A stretch of 64,000 nt of DNA from Primula veris (taxonomy: Eukaryota > Streptophyta > Magnoliopsida > Ericales > Primulaceae), in the NCBI GenBank assembly GCA_963682055.1, contig OY821743.1, positions 37,165,459-37,229,458 on the forward strand. The letters are read 5' to 3'. How positions within the stretch are numbered: position 1 is the first letter of the stretch; every line of letters starts with the position of its first letter. The position numbers and the translations under genes are program-made. Below, in pieces: positions 1 through 10,600 of this stretch. The notes below the pieces were generated by a model that worked only from the letters and a program-made list of their open reading frames with translations, did not search any database and was not told the DNA's origin.

Positions 1-1620
1 TATCTTTAGTCTTTACTGCACCAAATGAAATAAAAAGTTTATTTAGTTGGAGAATAAAATCATGAGGATCGGGCCTAAAACTAGTCTATAATTAGGGGTA
101 ACTTTATTTCAATAAATTGGCCTATCATATGATTTCTGTAAGGAGTTGAACCAAACCCAATATCAAGTGTGAGCCTAAAGAGGAAGATCAAGGCTTGCAA
201 GGGTGACCGCTCCTAACCTCACGATTATAAGGATTGCCTAGGGACTTACGACGTCGAATGACACAAAATACGTTTTATATATGTAAGAAAATAATACTAG
301 TAAAATCTTCACCACACACTCAAATGAAATTATGATACAGTTTTGTTGTTATCGCTGTTTTAAAAAATATGATTACGCATATGTTTTAAAAAATAATATA
401 TTATTAGAAAAAATCATAAATATATCTTATTACAATTTTCTTAATGGGGAAGGACAACTTTTTTTTCCGGGAAACAAAACCTCCATCCCAAGCCAGTGGT
501 ACTAGAGCGAGTTTGGTGAATGAGTCAGTCATTGTCACCAACCATCGACTAGGTCTGATATTGATCAAACGGTCGTCTATTTCAGTTTAGAACTCGACTT
601 TGTTATCGAAACTTATTAAACTAAATTAATTTATCGTACTGTCAAGATTTATAGGTTGATGGTTTTACTTTATAACGTATATTGAAGCAGGTGATTTTAA
701 TTAGCATAAAAGATCTAGTATGGGTTCGGATTGTGAAACCGACAAATCTAAGCAAGGAGATGTATGAATTGTAAGATGACAAATCCATCATTGCTACTAA
801 TATTGCAATGATCAGTTAACGTAAGTGTTTGTAATTTATAGTGTCGTGAGCAAGCATGTCTCTGTTGTGAAGCACATGTGCTATTGAATTAATGATGAAT
901 TGCTATTGTCAGATCTTATTAGTGAGCGTAGGTTGACAATGCAACATAAGAATTAATTTGAGTGATGACGCGAAAGGGTTTGAACGATAAAGAAAAGCAC
1001 AAATGCAATGTACGTATAGTGCGAGGCAAACGGGAGTTTACATATTTGAGTTTTATTTATTTATATTTTTTGTTCAACATATTGATATGATTAAATTCAT
1101 CGACGACTTAAAATAAATGAGGCTATCAAGTAGTGTAACCGATAAAGTGGTCAAACATTGAAAAATCCGTCATTAATGGAAATAAAATGGTCAAAAAAGA
1201 AAAAAGTAAAAAATGTAATGCAAAATGTAGGTATTAAATGCATAGAAAAGAAAAAGTGATCTATAAGAAAAAAGAAATGAATGCAGATACAAAGTAAAAT
1301 GTGAATGTAGACAAAAAAAAAAAGAAAGAAGAGAAAGAAATAAATAAGAGTGAAGGAGAGTAATGAAAAAGGAAAAGAAAGATTTGATAGAATCGGTTTT
1401 ACAAAAAAAACAAAAAAAAAACATAAGTAGTAAGTAGTGTATGTATATAAGTTAAGAGTGATGATGATACAAAATAGAAGAGGTTGATGTAATAAAATAA
1501 AATCAAAAGAGTTGAATGGTTTGATGATATATGAGATAATAATAGGAGAAGGGATAATAATAATAAATAATAATAAGTAGTGTGTGTGAGTGTGTGTGTG
1601 TACAAGTAAAGTAGTACACA
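1..1620. other. AT-rich 5' flank, no gene seen
   Basis: No reading frame with recognisable protein similarity or plausible splice structure was found on either strand. The long minus-strand frame over about 1151-1939 is low-complexity Phe/Leu/Tyr/Ser translation of poly-purine and (TA)n sequence. Being immediately upstream of the first coding exon at 1786, this stretch probably contains the promoter of the PFP-alpha gene, but no single TATA box can be picked out of the many AT runs. Confidence 0.5.
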
Positions 1621-1694
1621 TATATATATATATATCTCCCTCCTCCTGTCGACGCGTAATAATAATAATAATAAAATATAAGTACTCCTCATAG

Positions 1695-1734
<40 letters not shown>

Positions 1735-1785
1735 GTACTTGCTTGCTTGCTGCTTGCTGCATCTGCAAGAGAGAGAGAGAGAGAG
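1621..1785 (+). repeat. (TA)n and (GA)n microsatellites in the probable 5' leader
   Basis: There are TA runs at 1621-1636 and 1695-1710, an AG run at 1711-1731, a GCTT/GCTG-rich patch at 1741-1760 and a second GA run that ends directly against the first start codon at 1786. GA/CT-rich leaders just before the ATG are common in plant genes, so this is probably 5' untranslated region or core promoter. That role is inferred; only the repeats are seen. Confidence 0.7.
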
Positions 1786-4700
1786 ATGAGAATGGATAGT
1801 GGTGAAGAGAGAGATTTGGGGGTTCGTTCGAATTATCTTCCTTCTCTTCCCCTCTGTCTCCTCCAGGTATATTTATTTTATTATTAATATTATGAGAATG
1901 GAGAACAATGCTGTAAGATCGGAGTAGAATGAAACCCATAATATGATATATGATATATATTGATATATGATATATGATCTGATCTGATCCATCTTCTTTA
2001 ACCCTTAATACACCACCCCCACCCCCCCGTTATTTTATTGGATCTCTCTCTCTCTTTTTTTTTTTACTTTCCTTTTTTCTTTTTTATATTATTATTATTA
2101 TTTTTGACCTTACTTTGCTTTTATTTTACCAGATCAAACCCTACATTATTACATTCACTCAACTCTCTCTTTGTTTTATTATTATTATTATTATTAGTTG
2201 TGGTTTTAGATAATAGATTATATATATATATATATATATATATAGTGGGGATGATGATGATGAATTGTGGTATAAATTTAAATGTAGCAGCCTGAAATGA
2301 TGGGGGAGGGTTGTGTAAAATGAGTGTAGAGAGAGAGAGAGAGAGTAAAAGGGACTGACTGACTGACTGCTCCTTTCATACTTAGGAGGGGGTAAGGGAT
2401 CCATGCCTACAAACTCCCTTTACATATTTATCTCCTTTCTAACCTCTCACCCCCAACATTATATTACACATCACCTCTTCTCTTCTAAACTATCTCTCTC
2501 TTCTTTTTTTATATTTTATACTATATATATATATATTTGTTTTCGGGTTTATGCTTTGTATCATTTAAATTACTTTTTTTTTTTTTTTTTGCCTTTTTCA
2601 CCTGCTGATCTTGTTTCAATTACTGTCCTAGTAATGGAGCTTTGCCCCTCAACCTTATTACACCCGTAAAAATATCTTCTTTCCAAAAATAACACATTAC
2701 AGTTTTCTTTTACCCTCTCTCTATCAACTTATAGAATATTAACTGTTGTTGTTGTTAAATTAGAGATGATTTACAGGTTTTCGACTTATGGTGTGTATAG
2801 TTTTATGTTTTGTTATGTTGATCGCAGATCATTTGTCTTGAGTTTCTTTTATTTTGCTTTCCTTCTAATGATCTGTTTTCAATTTGTATAGTGATCATAC
2901 GAGAGTTGGTCTGTTTATTAGTGTTAAATTGCTGCATTTCAGTCTTTCAGCTTGAGCTTCACTCAGTTTTATAGTTACTTCTCTTTCGACCTCCTTACCG
3001 CCACTTTTTGAAAAACTAATAATTGTTTTTGTCGTTATTAAACTAGAGATTATGTCCCAATTTGGTCTATCATGTTGGTCGCAGACCATATGTTGGCATT
3101 TATATGACTTTTGCTTTTTTCACAAATCTAGTTGAGATCTCTTTATTTACATGTGTATCAAAACTCAGTTTAGTAAAAAAAAAAAAAAAGCGGGATCTGT
3201 CCTGACACGTTGTATTTGCAGTTTTCTTATTCGAATGAACCACATAATCATAAGAATATGGGTAATAACAACAATATCGAAGTTGATTTTGTTTCGAGCC
3301 GGAAAAGCTAAAATTGGAAAAAGACTTGGTTTTTATTAGAAGATTCGGAAATAAATCATTTTACTTCAAAAAAAGAAGTAAAGATAGATCCACTTTCCAG
3401 GACTTTTCAAACATTCAGAGCCGGATGTGCTGCACACTTGTATTATACATACTCATTTAAGCTTTAAATATTCTTTCTCACCAGGGTACGAGTGTAAGGG
3501 TAGAATATGGCGAAGCAACTTCAGCGGCGAACCCATCTGATGCTCAAATGATCGGCGAAATGTTTCCACACACATTTGGCCAGCCTTTGGTTCGATTTCT
3601 TAGTGATACTGCCGACCTCCCCTCTACGTCTCTCTCCTCTAATAACAGTATCACTCCTATCAGAGTTGGGGTCGTCTTTTGTGGGAGGCAATCTCCTGGA
3701 GGTCACAACGTCTTATGGGGTATTCACAATGCTCTCAAAACTCATAACCCTGACAGTGTATTACTCGGATTTGTAGGTATGTATTCTCTTGGCAATCTTC
3801 GTTTCTTTATAATCTGCTTCCGCATGATTCATAAAAATTTGCAGACTGTTTTGTTTGTCAATATAAAGAGAGGAAAAATACTCCCCTGGCATATTTAAAA
3901 TCTTACTGTCCCGTTTCTGAAAGTGGCAAAGAATATGTCGTGACTCTAATTTTCGCCTACTTTTTAATTTGCATTATACCTTGACAAGACAAAGGGTGAG
4001 AGTAAACTTGGAAAAATAGCAAAAACAAAGTGTAACGGATCTGTCCCCATTAAATAGTAGGAATCCACGTAATGAACATTTATTTAGGAAGGTAGGGGTT
4101 CAAAAAAAGAAACTAAGAAAGATTCCCTGTCTGATTAAGAACCTAAGTGCTTATTCATAATCATCACTACGTGGCTAGGTCCCTCTTTCTTGGTTTACTC
4201 CTATGTTATTTGTCTTTGGCGTCTTTTCACACTCCTTTACGAGGTAGTGTCGTAACTTTTCAGTTGTAACTGTTATGACAGTAACAATACTGTGCCCATC
4301 GATTTTGTTTAAGAACCATAACATTTTATTAAGTTATATTGTGGCCTGCATGGCACAGACCTACTTTCATAGTAGAAAATTTTGCTTTTGGTTATCAAGG
4401 CATTATAATTTATTCTTGAGAATCTTGTTTCACTCTTTCTTTCAGATGGTTATGAAGGGTTATCTGCACAGAAAACTCTTGAGATCACAGATGACATACT
4501 TTCAACCTATAAAAATCAAGGTAGCGCTGGATTTTAGTAACCGTTTGAATTTTCATTTGCATGCCTTCTCCCTGGAGACTCAAATTAACAAAAATTGACC
4601 ATTTTTTTCTAGGTGGCTGTGATTTGCTTTTTAAGAAAGAAGATCAAATAACGACCGCTGAGCTGGTTAACGCTGCAATGACTTCTTGTACTTCGTTAAA

Positions 4701-7490
4701 ATTGGATGGCCTTGTTATCCTTGGAGGTAATTTCCCTTTTCCCTTTAATTTTCCGAAATAAACAGTGTTTTCAGACTCCTTAACAATATGCCTCTACATC
4801 TATAGGTGTCACATCAAATAACTATGCTGCTCAGCTTGCTGAAAGATTTACGGAAGCAAAATGTCCAACAAAGGTAGCATTTAGCATGTGATTTTTTGGT
4901 AGAATATAATTACGTTCCTTATTTATCACATTGTTAAGAAGCTGCGATCATACTCATCGAAATCGTATTTATTTTCCTTTTTTAAGCTTGTTTATACTTT
5001 ATACCATGTGCTTGTTTTGTTCAAGAAATTGATTTAAATTATCCAAATTTAATGCAGTTTATTGTGATTAACATTTACGAATTACCACATTATCTTTTCA
5101 GGTGGTTGGGGTTCCTGTGACCGTAAATGGAGATCTCAAGAACCAGTTTGTTGAAACAAATGTTGGTTTTGATACCGTATGTAAGGTAATATTACTAGCT
5201 TCTGTTCAATTATTAAACTATTGTTTTTAACCAGGAACTGAACATTTTGTGTGTGGTTGTCCGTCTTGGATTCCAGGTCACTTCTCAGCTAATCAGTAAT
5301 GCATGCACTGACGCTCTATCTGCAGGGAAGGTAACAAATTAAAGTTCAAATTCATGTTTTTCAGAGGGGCATGCACTTTTTAACTTTCTATAAAATGTCA
5401 AATGTCGTGTTCGTCTCAAACTTGCGCCGCTATCGTTTATCGAGCTCTTCTTGGTTCTTCATTATCGTGAACTGCTATGTAATTTTTTTGTTTGTTATTC
5501 CATTTGCAGTATTATTATTTTCTCCGTCTCATGGGGGGTAAAGCATCACATTTCGCTCTAGAATGCACTCTTCAGTCACATCCAAACATGGTATGATTCA
5601 TCTATGTCAATTGCTCTAATGATTTTCCTATTTGGAGGCAGTATCTTTCCAGCTCTCATCACATTCGTACTGATTTAGCTACTTCCTTTTTAGGTGATTC
5701 TTGGTGAGGAGGTTTCTGCTTCAAAGTTTACTCTCTCTGACCTGATAAAACAAATTTGCGACTCAGTACAAGCCAGGGCAGACCAAGGTTTGGTGGCCTA
5801 CTTTATTTTTTATTTGTTTCTTAAAAGTTTTCTTTTTCTCTTCTCATTGTTATTCACTTTACTAACCTACCTAGACAAGTATCATGGAGTCATTCTGCTG
5901 CCAGAGGGCCTGACTGGGAGCATCCCTGAAGTGTACGCTCTCTTGAAGGTATTTATACTCTTGAATTATTAATGTGATTGTTCCTTCTTTATTACTCTAT
6001 CTAAACGAAATAACAACTTCCTTATTCTGTTACATGCTACACATGCTACACTAGTTTTGTGTTTTGCCTCCCCATGTAAAATTCAATCCATGAATATTTT
6101 GTACCTTCTCTGCTTTTATTTCTATATAAGTGAACCTCTTTTAATATGCTATGTATTGCTTATTGTGTGTCATAGGAAATTCATGCCTTGCTTGAGAAAG
6201 GCGTATCAGTTGATGAGATTCCTTCTCAACTTTCACCGTCGATATCTGCCTTGTTTGAGTCTTTACCCTCATCCGCAAGGGATAAGGTTCACCTCTCACA
6301 CAATTCTATCTTTAAGTTTCCATATTATTTCTTGTCCCCAGTCCTCATGCTTACGTGTGCTTATGTGGTTACAGCTTTTTCTCCTCCCAGAACTAGATGA
6401 TCCTGCACAATTATCTCAGGTAATGTTGTCTGAGAACACTATCGTACTAGAGAACCACATTGTTATGAAGATCATTTATTAACTTATTTCTTTTGTGCTT
6501 TCTTGCAGATTGAGACAGAGAAAATTTTAGCTCAACTTGTTGAAATAGAAATGAACAAGAGATTGGTATGTAATAATATATATAAGAACTAGATACTTTC
6601 TGAGGATTTGCTTATTATATCTTTTGTTGGCCTTACTCTTTGCTGGAAACTCAAACAGAAAGAAGGAACATACGAGGGGAAGAAGTTCAATGCTATTTGC
6701 AACTGTTTTGGTTACGAAATGAGAGGATCCTCACCTTCCAAGTTCGACTGCGATTATGCATTTGTAAGTTCTGGCTTAATGCTATTTTCCCATGTTTTCG
6801 CTAATAGATGTTCTCTTCATTATTTGATGGTTATTTTGCTTTCTGGACTAGGTTGTTGGGCACGTCTGTTACCATATATTGGTAGCTGGACTGACTGGTT
6901 ATTTAGCATCTGTTACCAAACTTAAGAATCCAGTGAATGAGTGGCATTGTGGTGCAGCTCCAATTACGGTAGGTTCTATCTTTGGGCAATATTCCGTATC
7001 TGTGTCCTGATAATATTACAAGGAGATAGTGTTGGTTCAGTTCCAATATCTGAAAGTTGTTGGATTGGTCCAGTTCTTTTGGTTTGCTAATATGCCTTGA
7101 TTTACAGAAGCGAATGTTGACTTTTTCTATTAATTTATTTAACACAGGCAATGATGACTGTGGAATCTCATGGAAAGCCTGCTTTGCATCCTGCTACTGT
7201 GGATTTGAAAGGAAAAGCATATGAGTATGATTCTTTTGTTGACCCGTGACACATTTTGTTATCATTGATTTGCATTCCGCATCGTAATTTCTGTTAGTTA
7301 TCTATCATGAAATACTGTTTTTCACGTTCTATAATTATCTGTTGGTTTGGTTTGCAGGATGCTGAGACAGAATGTAACAAAGTTCTTGATGGAAGATGTT
7401 TACAGAAATCTTGGACCCATCCAATTCGATGGTCCTGGCGCTGATTCGAAATCTACCACTCTGTGCATCGAGGGTGAAGATTGCGTGGGC
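1786..7490 (+). CDS. PFP alpha (regulatory) subunit-like part, 17 exons, no own stop codon
   Basis: Pyrophosphate-dependent phosphofructokinase interconverts fructose 6-phosphate + PPi and fructose 1,6-bisphosphate + Pi in the cytosol; the alpha chain is the regulatory partner of the catalytic beta chain. Exons read: 1786-1866, 3485-3776, 4446-4520, 4613-4726, 4806-4873, 5102-5185, 5277-5330, 5510-5590, 5694-5787, 5875-5948, 6176-6286, 6375-6419, 6509-6565, 6659-6763, 6852-6968, 7148-7224 and 7358 onward. All are GT-AG and in phase, giving about 554 residues (alpha chains are usually about 617). Landmarks are [23 protein letters not shown] (alpha type; beta has GGDD), [32 protein letters not shown] and FDGPGADSK. 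Oddities: a short first exon ([13 protein letters not shown]...), MGG instead of the usual MGR, about 12 residues missing between MTV and GKPALHP, and the usual C-terminus absent. Translation continues into the PPI-like segment. The family call is firm; whether it works as PFP is uncertain. Confidence 0.9.
1867..3484 (+). other. Intron 1 of the PFP-alpha-like gene (1,618 bp)
   Basis: The intron lies between exon 1, which ends in CCTCTGTCTCCTCCAG just before GTATAT, and exon 2, which begins GGTACGAGTGTAAGG after a CAG acceptor; both are phase 0. It holds (TA)n at 2219-2244, (GA)n at 2329-2345, poly-T at about 2573-2590 and a weak internal duplication (about 2740-2850 against 3020-3100). The short frames inside it are low complexity. 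No transposon was recognised. Confidence 0.7.
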
Positions 7491-7631
7491 ATTACCCAAG
7501 ATGAGGAGGTTGCGGTGGATCGAGTTACATCTGAGACTTCACCCCCTTCTCATGATGTTACACAATCTTTTGATGAAGAAAAAGCTATTGTTTCAGAATT
7601 TTCGACTCATTTAGAGTCGAGAGAAGAAGAT

Positions 7632-10600
7632 ATGGTGGCTGAGGCCGTCGAATATGTAATAGTCGATGGCAAAGACACCTTCCCCTCTTCTAGACCAGAG
7701 AAAGAAGAAGCCTCGGCAATAAAAGATCCAAATAATTGCCAAATTCAAGATACTGATCACATGAAACCAGAAAGTAATGGGGTTGATCTTTTGTGCCCGG
7801 TTGATAATGCCGTGGAAACAAAAGAGGAGGAAGCCTCTCTGACCAAATATCCGTCTGATGTCCCAAATGAAGATGAAGCTGTACAAAAGAAGAACAGTTT
7901 GAATTTAACTGGTGATTTTATGGAATCAGAAGCTAGCAGGGGTGATGAAGAAGAACTGTTGGTAACCAAATCTTCTCGTGATTCGCATTCACCAGAACCT
8001 AAGGAGGATGATCTTTTGTGTCCGCTTGAAAACGCCGCGGAATCTATATCGGAACAGGAAGCCTCAGTGAGCAAAGATATTGTGTGTCCGTTTATTAACG
8101 TTGCAGAGGGAGAGAAAACCATACTACCTATAAAACCTTGTGATTGCCGAATAGAAGATGAAATTGTACAGAAAGATTTGTCTCAAACCGACAATAATAT
8201 CCCAGAAGCAGACGAGGAAGAGGAAGCCTCGGTAACTAGACTTCCGTGTGATTGCCCAATTTCAGATGCAGTGGTACATAAAGAGTCCTCTGAAGTTGAA
8301 GTTGTACAGAAAAATTTGTCTCAAAACGACAATAATATCTCAGAAGCAAAAGAGGAAGATGAAGCCTTGGTAGCGGGACTTCCGTGCGATTGCCCAGTTC
8401 CAGATGCAGCTGTACATAAAGAGTCCTCTGAAGATGAAGTTGTACAAAAAGATTTGTCTCAAAATGACAATAATATCCCAGAAGCAAAGGAGGAAGAGGA
8501 AACCTTGGTAATGGGACTTCCGTGTGATTGCTCGATTCCAGATGCATCGGTACATAAAGAGTCCTCTGAAAGTGACAACTATGTGAACTCACCTATTGAT
8601 TTAATGACACCAGAAATTGTGGCGACTGAACTTTTGTGTGTGGTCGATAACATTGCAGAACCAGAAAAGGAAGCCTTAGTAACCGAAGATTCAAGTGATT
8701 GCCACATTCAAGATGCAGCTTTACTTCATGACTCCTCTGAAACCGCCAATAGTTGTAATTCTATTGGTGGCTTAAGAACACTAGAACCTGATGCGAACGA
8801 ACTTTTATGCCCAGTTAAGAACATTTTGGAAGCTGAAGAGGAAGAGGAAGTTTCAGTAGTCGAAAATCCGAGTGATTGCCAAGATGCAAGCTTACGGCAA
8901 GATTCCTACGAAAATGGAAATAATTTGCATTCGTCTGAAGATTCCATTAAATCGGAAACTAAGGGGGGTAATATTATGTCTCCGGTCAATAATGGTGCGA
9001 ACGTGCAAGTTAAAGTTACAAAGGCATCTGATGAAGTTGATGAAATATCCAACGGCGCAGAAGAGGATGTTGAAGTTAAAAAAGGCTCCAACGAGGTTGA
9101 TGAATTATCCAACGGCACAGAAGTAGAAGTTGCAAAACCCTCCGACGAAGTTGACAAAATATCCACCGGTACAGAAGTAGAAGTTGAAGTTGCAAAACCC
9201 TCCAACAAAGTTGATGAAATATCAGACGGCGTAAAAGTAGAAGTTGTGAAAACCTCAGAGGAAGTTAATGAAATACCCAATAGCACAGAAGGGGAAGTTG
9301 ATGTTGCGAAAGCCTCTAACAAAGCTAATGAAATATCCAACGGCACAGAAGCCATGCCTTGCCATGTAAAAGGTGGTTTAGTTCATGAAATCACAAGCAG
9401 TGTTGATAATATCGTATCAGATTCTGAAATGCCCAACTCTTCTTTAAATGGGATGAAAGTTTCTTACACTAATGCTCCAGTCATATCTCGGGCATCAGTT
9501 CAATTTGGATCTTTTGTCCCTGGGATATATCAAGCCAGTTGTGTCTCTGAAAATGATGTCTCGAAGCCACCCCCTGCAGCGGAGGAGAGTACCGCTCATC
9601 CGAAGGTTGAAAAAGATGTTGACGTGGAAGTGGAATTTGTTGTAGAAAGGCCATTCAACTTCTTAATCAGAATGCCCAAGTATTACGATGATGAACTTAA
9701 TGAACAAATCAGACAAGCTGAGGTACAAGTAACTGAAAAAACGCAAAAGAGGGAGGGCATCAAATTCCAGATGCAGGTCATCAGGGTAAACAATTCTTCC
9801 AAGGTCTTTTTCAAACTTTTAGCTATTTTTTCATATGTTTAATATGATTTGTCTGTTAAACAGGGAAACTTGCAGCAGGCTCGGAGTGATTACACAGCCA
9901 AAGTATCAGAAGAGAGAGATGCACGTCGTTTAGTTAGGTTGAAAAGGCAGGAAATTGACCATGTTCAATCCATCATTAATCGGGTTAAGAATGCCATCTC
10001 TGTCGAAGACATTGACACCAGGGTTAAGATCTTTCATCTCTTAGCATATTTTTTCTTTGCATGGACTCTTAAATCTTCATTGTCGTATTAGTATGAATGT
10101 ACTAATACTGTTGCGCACTTTATTGGCAGATAAAGCATATGGAACACATGATGCAACATGAAACGCTGCCTTTGAAAGAAGAAAAACAGTTTATTCGTGA
10201 AATCAAGCAGTTGAAGCTTTACCGTGAACAACTTTCCTCTAATATGGGTAGCCAGGATGAAGTTCGGAAAGCTATGGATGAGAGAGAACAAATTGAAGAG
10301 CAATTGAAGGTGACTAAGACTTGTTCTGAGAAACAGCAGTTTTCTTTCCACTTGTACTAATAATTAATTCGGTATTTCATTGCTGACAGTTTTCCTTTAA
10401 TTGCAGACCTTGAAGAAGGACCTTGAGCGTCTCAAGCAAAAGGTCTCAAATGCTGAAGCAATTGCTGTGGAGGCAGATACAAAGTTAAAGGAAGAAAAGA
10501 AAAAGCTAGAGAAAATATATACTCAGCATGGCGAAGCACAGAATATTCGTCAAGAAGCATACATGAATTTGCAGAATCTCCGAAAACAATTTTATGAGAA

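Noticed and set aside
1151..1939. 262-codon minus-strand reading frame
   Set aside because: It is low-complexity Phe/Leu/Tyr/Ile/Ser sequence from poly-purine, TA and GA runs, and it overlaps the real first exon of the PFP-alpha gene on the other strand.
7757..9355. Minus-strand frames opposite the acidic PPI-like exon (up to 149 codons)
   Set aside because: They are shadows of the repetitive Glu/Asp-rich plus-strand coding sequence, giving Ser/Phe/Leu-rich translations without family similarity.
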